From positions 310,001-374,000 of the forward strand of contig NZ_CP009430.1 in assembly GCF_001314325.1 (NCBI RefSeq): 64,000 nucleotides of DNA, written 5' to 3'. A model generated the notes under the pieces. It was not told where the DNA came from. It worked only from the letters and a program-made list of their open reading frames with translations, and did not search any database. Below, in pieces: positions 9,668 through 17,896 of this stretch; the stretch's first letter is position 1, and every line of letters starts with the position of its first letter. Made by a program: the position numbers and the translations under genes. Origin of the DNA: Sphingopyxis macrogoltabida (lineage in GTDB: Bacteria; Pseudomonadota; Alphaproteobacteria; Sphingomonadales; Sphingomonadaceae).

Positions 9668-10564
9668 ATGACTGCACCCTTCCGTTACCGGCGCCTGTCC
9701 TACGTCGCGCTCGATGTGTCCGATCTCGAACAGTCGCTGGGTTTTTACCGCGATCTTGTCGGCCTCACCGTCGACCGGCGCCACGACGACACTGCCTATC
9801 TTCGCTGCAGCGAGCTGCCGCAGAACCTCGTGCTGCGCGAGGGCGATACGCCGGGCCTCGCCCGCGCGGCGTTCGAACTGGAAAGCCAGGCCGACCTCGA
9901 CCGCGCCTTCACCTATCTCGACGATGAGGGCTTTGCGCCCGAATGGCTGACCGCCGAGGAAGCAGGTGAACTGAAGGTCGGGGCGGCGCTCCGCTTCCGC
10001 GAGCCGGGCTGCGGGCTGCATTTCGAGTTCCATGTCGAGCCCGAACTGCAGGATGATTTCGAGGCGGGCCACACCGCCATCGCGCGTCTTGGCCATGTCG
10101 TGCTCAACGTCGCCGATTTTGCCACGGTGGAAGGCTCGCTCGTCGGCAAGCTCAATTTCCTGATCTCGGACCATGTGCCGGGGAAGATCGCCTTCCTTCG
10201 CGCTTTTCCCAATAAATATCATCACAGCTTCGCGATCCTCACCGGACCGTCAGACGGCTATAACCACGTCAACTTCATGGTGTCGGACATCGACGACGTC
10301 GGGCGTGCGATCAACCGGATGAAGAAGGCCGAGGTGCCGATCGTCTTCGGCCCCGGTCGTCACGAACCGTCGGGAAGCATTTTCCTCTATTTCCTCGATC
10401 CCGACGGGATGACGACCGAATATAGCTTCGGCATGGAGGAGTTTGAGGAAGAAGGCGCGCGGCCGCCGCGCGAACTCGAAGCAAAGCCCGAGGTGCTCGA
10501 CACCTGGGGCAGCATTCCCGACCCGCGCTTCGGCAAGGGCGGCGCGATCCTCGCCCATGCGTGA
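9668..10564 (+). CDS. type I extradiol ring-cleavage dioxygenase (VOC family)
   Basis: A 298-residue two-domain vicinal-oxygen-chelate dioxygenase that cleaves a catechol next to its hydroxyls using Fe(II). The metal ligands are visible as His143 (RLGHVV), His200 (GYNHVN) and Glu251 (TTEYSFG); His185/186 and Tyr252 fit the active-site positions of the BphC family. In this operon it would cleave the dihydroxylated ring produced by the Rieske enzyme and SDR. CmtC-type cleavage of a 2,3-dihydroxybenzoate derivative fits the neighbouring class II aldolase-like protein, but the substrate is not shown by sequence. Confidence 0.92.
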   Translation: MTAPFRYRRLSYVALDVSDLEQSLGFYRDLVGLTVDRRHDDTAYLRCSELPQNLVLREGDTPGLARAAFELESQADLDRAFTYLDDEGFAPEWLTAEEAGELKVGAALRFREPGCGLHFEFHVEPELQDDFEAGHTAIARLGHVVLNVADFATVEGSLVGKLNFLISDHVPGKIAFLRAFPNKYHHSFAILTGPSDGYNHVNFMVSDIDDVGRAINRMKKAEVPIVFGPGRHEPSGSIFLYFLDPDGMTTEYSFGMEEFEEEGARPPRELEAKPEVLDTWGSIPDPRFGKGGAILAHA

Positions 10565-11300
10565 GTCCCATCATCACGGCCGCGTCGCGATTGTTACCGG
10601 CGCCGGGCGCGGTATCGGGCTCGCGATTGCGCGGCGCCTTGAGGCCGATGGCGCGCGCGTCATGTTTGCCGATCTCGACGAGAGCGCGGCGCGCGAGGCG
10701 GCGGGCGACACCGGCGGCGCCTTCTGGGGCGATCTGGCCGACGAAGAAACGGCAGCGCAGCTCATCGCCAAAACCGTCGAGAGGCTCGGCGCGCCCGCTA
10801 TCCTCGTGAACAATGCCGGCGGCGGCATTCTGCGCCCCTTCCTCGAACATACGCCCGAGACGCTTCGCGCAACGATCGACCGCAACCTCTGGACCGCGAT
10901 CTGGTGCAGCTGGCACGCGCTGCCGCATATGAAGTTCGCGGGCTGGGGCCGCGTGATCAACATCGGCGCCGACAGCGTCCGCAACGGCCTTTTCGACCAT
11001 GCCGGTTACAATGCCGCCAAGGGCGGTATGCACGGCATGACCACCGGGCTCGCGCGCGAGTTCGCGAAGGACGGCATCACCGTCAACACCGTCGCCCCCT
11101 GCGCGGTAGTAACCCCGCAATATCGCGAGATCGAGAAGAGCAATCCCGATCTCATCGCCAAGGTGGTGAGCGTGATCCCGATGGGGCGTGCCGGTACCGA
11201 GGACGAAGTCGCCAGCATGGTCGCCTATCTGGCGCGCGACGAAGCCGGTTTCGTGACCGGCCAGGTCGTCAGCGTCAACGGCGGCACCACGATGCTCTGA
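10557..11300 (+). CDS. SDR dehydrogenase, probable cis-dihydrodiol dehydrogenase
   Basis: A 247-residue short-chain dehydrogenase with cofactor motif TGAGRGIG (14-21), NNAGG (85-89) and catalytic Ser140, Tyr151 (YNAAK) and Lys155. The ATG lies 8 bases inside the preceding dioxygenase gene, giving translational coupling. By position it should rearomatise the cis-dihydrodiol made by the Rieske dioxygenase (CmtB/BphB role). SDR membership is certain; substrate is inferred. Confidence 0.9.
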   Translation: MRESHHHGRVAIVTGAGRGIGLAIARRLEADGARVMFADLDESAAREAAGDTGGAFWGDLADEETAAQLIAKTVERLGAPAILVNNAGGGILRPFLEHTPETLRATIDRNLWTAIWCSWHALPHMKFAGWGRVINIGADSVRNGLFDHAGYNAAKGGMHGMTTGLAREFAKDGITVNTVAPCAVVTPQYREIEKSNPDLIAKVVSVIPMGRAGTEDEVASMVAYLARDEAGFVTGQVVSVNGGTTML

Positions 11301-11333
11301 GCGTTCAAGCTCCAACCCAGGGACAGATACAGC

Positions 11334-12164
11334 ATGACCAACCCCGAAATCGGCCAGTCGATCGTCGCGAACGGTATTCGCACAAACTATATCGAAGCCG
11401 GCGACGCCTCGCTGCCCGCGCTCGTCCTCATCCATGGTTCGGGGCCCGGTGTCACCGCCTTTGCCAATTGGAACGGTGTGATACCCGCGCTCAGCGAGCA
11501 TTTCCACGTCCTTGCGCCCGACATGGTCGGCTTCGGCTACACCGAGGTTCCCGACGACGTGAGCGACTTCACGCTCGATTTCTGGGTCGATCACATCGTC
11601 GGCTTCCTCGACGCGCTTGGCATCGAACGAGCCTCCTTCATCGGCAACAGCTATGGCGGAGCGCTCAGCCTGGCGGTCGCGGCGCGCCACCCCGATCGCG
11701 TCCGCCGCTTCGCGCTGATGGGCGCCGCCGGCCTCCGGTTCGAAATGTCGAAAGGCCTGCTCGACGTCTGGGGCTATGAGCCGTCGGAGGCGAACATGCG
11801 CAAGCTCATGGAAACCTTCGCCTATAATGCGGGCCTCGTAACCGACGCCATCGTGCTGTCGCGCCACAACGCCAGCATTCGTCCGGGCTCGCACGAGGCT
11901 TTCTCGCGTCTCTTTCCCGAACCGCGCCAGGCGAAGCTCGACCGGCTGGCGACACCCGAGGAGGATATTCGTAATATCCAGGCCCCTGCCCTCATCATCC
12001 ACGGGCGCGAAGATGTGATCGTTCCCGTTGACGTGGCCTATCGTTTCTCGGCATTGCTCCCCCATTCGGAGCTGCATGTGTTTGGGGAATGCGGGCATTG
12101 GACACAGATCGAGAAGAAGGACCGGTTCGTGGAGGTCGTACTGCCGTTCCTGAAGGCAGTGTGA
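11334..12164 (+). CDS. alpha/beta hydrolase, meta-cleavage-product hydrolase
   Basis: A 276-residue C-C bond hydrolase of the BphD/DmpD/CmtE type. Motifs are the oxyanion region HGSGPGVTAFANW, nucleophile elbow GNSYGG (Ser106), acid Asp227 (HGREDVIVP) and His255 (CGHWTQIE). It would split the vinylogous 1,5-diketone formed by ring cleavage into 2-hydroxypentadienoate, which feeds the leftward hydratase operon, and a carboxylic acid that the PrpE-like synthetase could activate. Confidence 0.92.
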   Translation: MTNPEIGQSIVANGIRTNYIEAGDASLPALVLIHGSGPGVTAFANWNGVIPALSEHFHVLAPDMVGFGYTEVPDDVSDFTLDFWVDHIVGFLDALGIERASFIGNSYGGALSLAVAARHPDRVRRFALMGAAGLRFEMSKGLLDVWGYEPSEANMRKLMETFAYNAGLVTDAIVLSRHNASIRPGSHEAFSRLFPEPRQAKLDRLATPEEDIRNIQAPALIIHGREDVIVPVDVAYRFSALLPHSELHVFGECGHWTQIEKKDRFVEVVLPFLKAV

Positions 12165-12775
12165 AACGCCAGCGGCGGTCACAGGGCGAACGCTCGGAGG
12201 AGATGCGCGAGCGCGTCGCGCACGCAACGTTCGAGGTGATCGCCGCGCGCGGTTTTTCGGGGCTGAGGACGGCCGCGGTCGCCGAGCAGGCGGGTGTCAG
12301 CCAGGGTGCGCTCCTCCACCATTTCGAGACCAAGCATGGCCTGACGCTCGCGACGGTCGAATATGCCTTCGCGCGCGCGTCGACCAAGACCGAGGAGATC
12401 ATCGAGGCAGGACTCGCGAAGGGCGAGGACCCGATCGACCTCATGCTCGACGATTTCCGGCTCTATTTCTTCAACGATGATTTCTGGGTGTCGCTCGACA
12501 TCACGATCAACGCATCGAAGGATCCCGAGCTCAAGGGCGGGATCCGCGAGATCGTGCCGCGCTACCGCCTCGGCGTCTATCGCCGCTGGGTCGGCATCCT
12601 TTCGGAAAATGGCTGGTCGACCGGCGACGCCGAAGAGATTGTGCGCATGAGCGCGGCGCTCACCACCGGGCTCGGGATCCGCACGCTGTTCGACGATGTC
12701 GACGCCTATCTGGGCCCGACGATCGAACGATGGCGCAAGATGGTCGACGCCACCTGGCCGAGACAGAAGGCCTAG
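12161..12775 (+). CDS. TetR-family transcriptional regulator
   Basis: A 204-residue regulator with an N-terminal helix-turn-helix (FEVIAARGFSGLRTAAVAEQ, then AGVSQGALLHHF, about residues 24-55) and a ligand-binding C-terminal domain. The start is a GTG overlapping the hydrolase stop (GTGA). Its stop overlaps the convergent FAH gene stop. As last gene of the Rieske operon it is a good candidate for binding the repeated ACATACCAAGTG...CGGTTTGTAA sites. p-Cumate operons are also controlled by a TetR repressor (CymR), which supports but does not prove that role. Confidence 0.9.
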   Translation: MKRQRRSQGERSEEMRERVAHATFEVIAARGFSGLRTAAVAEQAGVSQGALLHHFETKHGLTLATVEYAFARASTKTEEIIEAGLAKGEDPIDLMLDDFRLYFFNDDFWVSLDITINASKDPELKGGIREIVPRYRLGVYRRWVGILSENGWSTGDAEEIVRMSAALTTGLGIRTLFDDVDAYLGPTIERWRKMVDATWPRQKA

Positions 12776-13629
12776 CGGGCTTCGGCGACCACCGGATTTT
12801 CGATCGCGCCGACGCCATCGATCTCGCAGCGCACGACATCGCCGACCTTTAGAAAGACCGGCGGGTCCATCGCGATGCCGACGCCCTCGGGCGTGCCGGT
12901 CGCGATGAGATCGCCCGGTTCGAGCGTGAAGGCAGTCGAGAGGTATTCGATCTGCTCGTAGATATTGTGGAGCATCATTCCGGTATTCGATGACTGGCGC
13001 TCTTCGCCGTTCACGAAGCAGCGGATGGGCAAGTCGTGCGGGTCGGCAATCTCGTCGGCGGTCACGATCCACGGACCGATAGGTCCATGGGTGTCGAAGG
13101 ATTTGCCCATCGTCATCGTCTGCGAGTGGAATTGCCAGTCGCGCGTCGAGACGTCGTTGGCGACGAAATAGCCGAAAATATGCGACCGCGCATCGGCGGC
13201 GGACACATGCTTCGCGGCCTTGCCGATCACGACGCCAAGCTCTGCTTCATAATCGACCTGGTCCGACACATCGGGCTTCACGATGCCATCGAAAGGACCG
13301 GTGATCGAGGTCGTCTGCTTGTTGAACCAGAGCTGCTTCTTGGGCTCGGCGATGCCAAGCTTCGCGCCCTCCTCGACATGCTTGCGATAATTCATGCCGA
13401 TCGCGAGATATTTGCCGGGTCGTTCGATCGGCGCGAGAAGCCGAACCGATGCCAGCGGTATCGACGCCGCGGATGTGGCAAAGTCGGTGATGCGAGCCAG
13501 CGCCCCCACGCCCTCCCGCACCACCGACAAGAGATCAAGGAAACCAAGCGGCTCCAGATCGACAACGGCATCGCCGACCACCACGCCTGCGCGCGCGCCA
13601 GCACCACCATCGAACCGAACCAGCTTCAT
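12772..13629 (-). CDS. fumarylacetoacetate hydrolase family protein
   Basis: A 285-residue FAH-family enzyme. Family marks are GMNYRKH (78-84), the metal ligands in DYEAELG (Glu128, Glu130) and VANDVSTRDWQ (Asp159), and the C-terminal GDLIATGTPEGVG. The family includes acylpyruvate hydrolases, isomerases and decarboxylases, so the reaction cannot be fixed from sequence. The start ATG follows GAGGTGAGGG; an earlier in-frame start would overlap that site. It is transcribed towards the TetR gene and shares the TAG-overlapping ends. Its promoter carries the same motif as the Rieske operon, so it probably belongs to the same regulon. Confidence 0.9.
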   Translation of the reverse strand: MKLVRFDGGAGARAGVVVGDAVVDLEPLGFLDLLSVVREGVGALARITDFATSAASIPLASVRLLAPIERPGKYLAIGMNYRKHVEEGAKLGIAEPKKQLWFNKQTTSITGPFDGIVKPDVSDQVDYEAELGVVIGKAAKHVSAADARSHIFGYFVANDVSTRDWQFHSQTMTMGKSFDTHGPIGPWIVTADEIADPHDLPIRCFVNGEERQSSNTGMMLHNIYEQIEYLSTAFTLEPGDLIATGTPEGVGIAMDPPVFLKVGDVVRCEIDGVGAIENPVVAEAR

Positions 13630-13662
13630 TTTGCCCTCACCTCGATCTCTGCTGCCCACTAC

Positions 13663-13686
13663 TTACAAACCGGACACTTGGTATGT
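13663..13686 (-). promoter_or_regulatory. operator-like motif shared with the Rieske operon promoter
   Basis: On the minus strand this reads ACATACCAAGTG, then TC, then CGGTTTGTAA, matching 7829-7852 on the plus strand except at the two central bases. In both places it stands 30-40 bases before a start codon in the same orientation, which fits an operator or promoter element of one regulon. Confidence 0.65.
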
Positions 13687-13790
13687 CAATTGCCCGGGGC
13701 CGCGGTGGATCGCATGAACCTCTGTCCATTTCTGAGCAACAACTGTCGGTCCTCAGGCCCCGGTCCCGGGCTAAGATAACCTTTTGGGGA

Positions 13791-13808
13791 CTGTCGCAAA
13801 TGCGACAG
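13791..13808. promoter_or_regulatory. perfect 18-bp palindrome upstream of the 2-oxoacid oxidoreductase
   Basis: CTGTCGCA-AA-TGCGACAG is a perfect inverted repeat centred about 62 bases before the start codon. It shares the frame CTGTC-N8-GACAG with another perfect 18-bp palindrome at 25208-25225. Likely a dimeric regulator site; the regulator is unknown. Confidence 0.6.
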
Positions 13809-13861
13809 ACATTTAGCCGCCGCTCCGGCATCAAATATTCAAATTGGAGAGGAACAGGCGA

Positions 13862-16800
13862 ATGGACCATGGGATCGGCATATCGCTCGACGATAAATGG
13901 ACGCAGCCGAAAGGCCGGATATTCCTGAGCGGGACGCAGGCGATCGTCCGCGTGTTGCTTGCCCAAGCCGACCTCGACAAGCGCGCTGGGCTCGACACGG
14001 CAGGCTATATCAGCGGCTATCGCGGCTCTCCCCTCGGCAATGTCGACACCGCGCTCTGGTCGGTCAAGAACCGGCTTGCGGAGGCGGGCGTGGTCTTCCA
14101 GCCGGGCGTCAACGAAGACATCGCCGCGACTGCGGTTGCCGGCACGCAGCAGATCGACCAGCTACCCGGCGCGCGGCACGAAGGCGTATTCGCCGCATGG
14201 TACGGCAAGGGACCCGGAGTCGACCGCTCGGGCGATGCGTTCAAGCACGGCAATTACGCGGGCGCACATGCGAAGGGCGGCGTGCTCGTCTTCTTCGGCG
14301 ACGATCACGCCGGGAAATCCTCGACCGTCGCCTTCCAGAGCGAGCAGGCCATCGTCGCGAGCAGCATCCCGATCCTTTATCCCGCCGATCCCGGCGAACT
14401 CATCGAATATGGCCTTTTCGGGTATGCGCTTTCGCGCCACAGCGGCTCGTGGGTCTCGATCAAGTGCGTGAACGAGATCGTCGAACAGGCGGGGACGTTC
14501 GACATCGATCTCGACGGTTTTGCCGCGTCGCTGCCCGATCTTCCGTCACCCCCGCCGGAAGGCATCCACGCGCGGCGGCGGGCCCTCTCACCGCTCCGCG
14601 ACGAGCAGATCGTCAACGAGCATCGCATGCCGCTCATCGGGCCCTTCATCAGGGCGAACCGCATCGACCGGACAATTTTCCGCGGACCGGCTCCGCGCCT
14701 CGGGCTCGTCGCAGCGGGCAAGAGCTACGGCGACACACGCCAGGCGCTCGAGATCCTCGGCCTCGACGAGGATGCCTGCCTCGGGCTCGGCGTCGCCCTG
14801 TACAAGCCCGGTTGCGTCTGGCCGCTCGAGGCGGACGGCCTCGTCGAATTCTCGCAAGGGCTGCACAGCCTCTTCGTAATCGAGGAAAAAAAGGCCTTCG
14901 TCGAAATCCAGGCCGCATCGATCTTCATCAACCGCGACGGCGCCCCGCGCATCGTCGGTAAGCGCGACGAGGCCGGGCAGACGATCTTCTCCGAGACCAT
15001 CTCGCTCGAACCCGCCGCGATCGCGCTTGCCATCTGCGACCGGCTCGAACTTCTTGCGCCCCTTCCGGCACATCTCACCGATATCCGGGACCGGCTGCGC
15101 GGCAAGAGCGGAAGCGTACCCGTTCCGCTCGACGTTCGCCGCGCGCCTTTCTTCTGCTCGGGCTGTCCGCACACCCGGTCGACGCGCATCCCCGAGGGCA
15201 GTCACGCGATGTCGGGAATCGGCTGCCATGGCATGGTATCCTTCGTCCGGCCCGAAGAGACGCTGACCCCGATGCAGATGGGCGCCGAAGGCGCAAACTG
15301 GCTCGGGATGGCGCCGTTTACCGACTTGCCGCACATCTTCCAGAATATGGGCGACGGGACCTATTATCACTCAGGCCTCCTCGCCATCCGCGCCGCCGTC
15401 GCCTCGGGCGCCAACATCACATACAAGATCCTCTACAATGATGCGGTCGCGATGACCGGAGGCCAGCCCGTCGACGGACCGCTGAGCGTCGCCGAGATCG
15501 CACAGCAATTGCGGCACGAAGGCGTCGGGCGCATCGTCGTTCTCAGCGACAATCCCGATTACCACCGGCGGACGGGCGGCTTCCCCGAGGGCGTCGCGAT
15601 CGGCCACCGCGACACACTCGATGCGGTGCAGCGCGAGCTGCGCGAGATCACCGGCGTCACCGGGCTGATCTACGAACAGACCTGCGCGGCGGAAAAGCGC
15701 CGGCGCCGCAAGCGCGGCACATTTCCCAATCCCGCCAAGCGCATGTTCATCGCGCACCAGGTCTGCGAGGGTTGCGGCGATTGCTCGGAGCAGTCGAGCT
15801 GCGTCAGCATCGCGCCGCGCGAGACCGAACTTGGCCGGAAGCGCATGATCGACCAGTCGAGCTGCAACAAGGATTTCAGCTGCAACCGCGGCTTCTGCCC
15901 TTCCTTCATCACCGTTTATGACGCCGAGCCGCGCAAGCCCGAAGGGGTTGCGATTGATGAAAGCTGGTTCGGTGACATACCGGCGCCGATGCCGGCTGCG
16001 ATCGAAAATGGGAGCTTCAATCTGATGGTCGCCGGGATCGGGGGCACGGGCGTGATTACCGTCGGCGCGCTCCTCGGCATGGCCGCTCATATCGACGGCA
16101 AGGCCGCCTCGCTCTTCGACATGACAGGCCTCGCCCAGAAGAATGGCGCCGTCTACAGCCATATCCGGATCGCAGAAACGCCGGAGGCCATCAGGACGCA
16201 GCGTATCGGCGCCGGGGAAGCCGATCTCCTCGTGGCATTCGATATGGTCGCGGCCCTCGCCCCGGAGGCTCTCAACAGTCTCGCCGAGGGACGGACGACG
16301 GCGATCGCGAACATCGACGTATCGCCAACCGCTGCGCTCCAGCGCGACCGCGACTTCCGGCTCGAGCCCGAGGTGCTTCACGCGCGGCTCGCACGCGCGA
16401 TCGGCAGTGGCGCCGTGCACGCCGCGGGCGCGAGCGACCTTGCGCTGCGGCTCACCGGCGATACGATTTCGGCCAATCTCATGATGGTCGGCATCGCCCT
16501 CCAGAAGGGGCTGCTGCCTGTGACCTTGGCAGCCGTCGAGAAAGCCGTGGCGCTCAACGGCGTCGCGATCGCGCAGAATCTGAAGGCCCTCGCCCTCGGC
16601 CGCCTGATCGCGGCCCATCCCGAGCGCATCGCCGCCGCCCTGGAGAAGGAGGAACGCCCCGCGGCCGAGTTGCCCAAAGACCTGCCCGCAATCGTCGCGC
16701 ACCGCGCGGCGCACCTCGCGCGCTACCAGGACGAGGCGCTCGCCGCGCGCTACCGCGACCTCGTCGATCGCGTGGAAGCCGCCGAACGGTCGGCAGACCC

Positions 16801-17347
16801 CGCATCGACCGCGATCGCGACCATCGTTGCCAACAATTATGCGAAGGTCCTCGCGATCAAGGACGAGTATGAAGTCGCGCGCCTGCTAACCGACCCCGCG
16901 CTCAGGGCCGAGCTCGACGCGACCTTTGCCCCGGGCGGACGCATCGCGTTCAATCTCGCGCCGCCGATCTTTGGCGGTGCCGGCCCGGGCGAACGTCCGC
17001 GCAAGCGGGAGTTCCCGGCCTGGATCATGATGCCGGCGCTGCGTGTCCTCTCGCTCGGCAAGGCGATCCGCGGAAGCTGGATCGATCCCTTCGCCCGCAC
17101 CGCCGAACGGCGGGACGAGCGGCGCCTCGCCTCCGACTATGCGGCTCTTGTCGAGCGAATGATTTCGCGGATGGGCGAACTCGACCGCGAAGCTGTAGCG
17201 AAGCTCCTCGACCGGGTGCGCGAGGTTCGGGGCTTCGGCCCGGTGAAGCAGGACGCGATGGACAGATATTTTGCCGAGATCGGTCCGGCCGAGGCTGGCG
17301 TAGCGCCCGCGGCCAGCCGCGCGAGAGACGTTCTCTCGATCGATTAG
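13862..17347 (+). CDS. fused indolepyruvate (2-oxoacid):ferredoxin oxidoreductase
   Basis: A single 1161-residue chain that joins the alpha, beta and gamma parts of 2-oxoacid:ferredoxin oxidoreductase, as in proteobacterial indolepyruvate enzymes. It decarboxylates a 2-oxoacid to an acyl-CoA while reducing ferredoxin. Seen are the N-terminal pyrimidine domain (GYISGYRGSPLG), the thiamine-diphosphate motif GDGTYYHSG near residue 497, cysteine clusters CEGCGDC and SCNKDFSCNRGFC near residues 635-680, and the gamma-domain GIGGTG near 724. The start ATG follows GGAGAGGA. Its place between aromatic catabolic units suggests an arylpyruvate or side-chain 2-oxoacid substrate, but nothing in the sequence fixes it. 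Confidence 0.92.
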   Translation: MDHGIGISLDDKWTQPKGRIFLSGTQAIVRVLLAQADLDKRAGLDTAGYISGYRGSPLGNVDTALWSVKNRLAEAGVVFQPGVNEDIAATAVAGTQQIDQLPGARHEGVFAAWYGKGPGVDRSGDAFKHGNYAGAHAKGGVLVFFGDDHAGKSSTVAFQSEQAIVASSIPILYPADPGELIEYGLFGYALSRHSGSWVSIKCVNEIVEQAGTFDIDLDGFAASLPDLPSPPPEGIHARRRALSPLRDEQIVNEHRMPLIGPFIRANRIDRTIFRGPAPRLGLVAAGKSYGDTRQALEILGLDEDACLGLGVALYKPGCVWPLEADGLVEFSQGLHSLFVIEEKKAFVEIQAASIFINRDGAPRIVGKRDEAGQTIFSETISLEPAAIALAICDRLELLAPLPAHLTDIRDRLRGKSGSVPVPLDVRRAPFFCSGCPHTRSTRIPEGSHAMSGIGCHGMVSFVRPEETLTPMQMGAEGANWLGMAPFTDLPHIFQNMGDGTYYHSGLLAIRAAVASGANITYKILYNDAVAMTGGQPVDGPLSVAEIAQQLRHEGVGRIVVLSDNPDYHRRTGGFPEGVAIGHRDTLDAVQRELREITGVTGLIYEQTCAAEKRRRRKRGTFPNPAKRMFIAHQVCEGCGDCSEQSSCVSIAPRETELGRKRMIDQSSCNKDFSCNRGFCPSFITVYDAEPRKPEGVAIDESWFGDIPAPMPAAIENGSFNLMVAGIGGTGVITVGALLGMAAHIDGKAASLFDMTGLAQKNGAVYSHIRIAETPEAIRTQRIGAGEADLLVAFDMVAALAPEALNSLAEGRTTAIANIDVSPTAALQRDRDFRLEPEVLHARLARAIGSGAVHAAGASDLALRLTGDTISANLMMVGIALQKGLLPVTLAAVEKAVALNGVAIAQNLKALALGRLIAAHPERIAAALEKEERPAAELPKDLPAIVAHRAAHLARYQDEALAARYRDLVDRVEAAERSADPASTAIATIVANNYAKVLAIKDEYEVARLLTDPALRAELDATFAPGGRIAFNLAPPIFGGAGPGERPRKREFPAWIMMPALRVLSLGKAIRGSWIDPFARTAERRDERRLASDYAALVERMISRMGELDREAVAKLLDRVREVRGFGPVKQDAMDRYFAEIGPAEAGVAPAASRARDVLSID

Positions 17348-17353
17348 GGCACA

Positions 17354-17383
17354 AAAAATGGCCGGGCGTCGAAACGCCCGGCC
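17354..17383 (-). terminator. intrinsic terminator of the second Rieske operon
   Basis: A perfect 10-bp stem (17360-17369 with 17374-17383) closed by a four-base loop is followed on the minus strand by A and six T residues. It stands just after the beta-subunit stop and also behind the convergent oxidoreductase gene, so it may stop transcription from both sides; the T-run supports the leftward direction. Confidence 0.8.
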
Positions 17384-17407
17384 GGAGTGCCCTTGGGATG
17401 AACGCGG

Positions 17408-17896
17408 TTAAACGCTGTAGATGTCGAGGACGTTGGGAATGATATCGTTCGCCAGCACGACGCGGCGCGACGCTATCTTCAGCCCGTCGTCGGTCTTGCG
17501 GAGCCGGTGCGTCTGCTGACCGAAGAAGCAATGCGCGACTTCCAGCCGGTAGCTGTGCACCATCCAGTTGGAATCGACGCGGATTTCGCCGTCCTCCTCG
17601 ATCGCCCGCACCACATTGGTGATGTGGCACGTGCGCGGCATCGGCGTCGAGGCCAGCGACTGCTCGGTCCGGATGCGGTACACGCGATCCTCGAGGCCGG
17701 TCTTGTTGGCGTAGTAGATGAGCGACATCTCGCGCTGCGGATCGGTGGTCAGCCGGTCTTCGTCGAGCCAGCACGGAAGCCAGTAGACCGCGTCGGGAAC
17801 ATAGAGCGCGAGCCACTCGTCCCATTCGCGGTTATCGAGGTGCCAACCTTCCATCAAAACGAGCGCACGGGCTTCCGCCAACATCTCCGCGCTCAT
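17408..17896 (-). CDS. Rieske dioxygenase beta subunit, benzoate/toluate dioxygenase-like
   Basis: A 162-residue small oxygenase subunit (BenB/XylY/AntB type) with EGWHLDNREWDEWLALYVPD at the N-terminus and a TCHITNVVRAIEEDGEI strand. Its ATG overlaps the alpha stop by four bases. It forms the second alpha/beta oxygenase pair of the island and ends before a strong terminator, so this operon has only two genes and no reductase. Confidence 0.9.
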   Translation of the reverse strand: MSAEMLAEARALVLMEGWHLDNREWDEWLALYVPDAVYWLPCWLDEDRLTTDPQREMSLIYYANKTGLEDRVYRIRTEQSLASTPMPRTCHITNVVRAIEEDGEIRVDSNWMVHSYRLEVAHCFFGQQTHRLRKTDDGLKIASRRVVLANDIIPNVLDIYSV

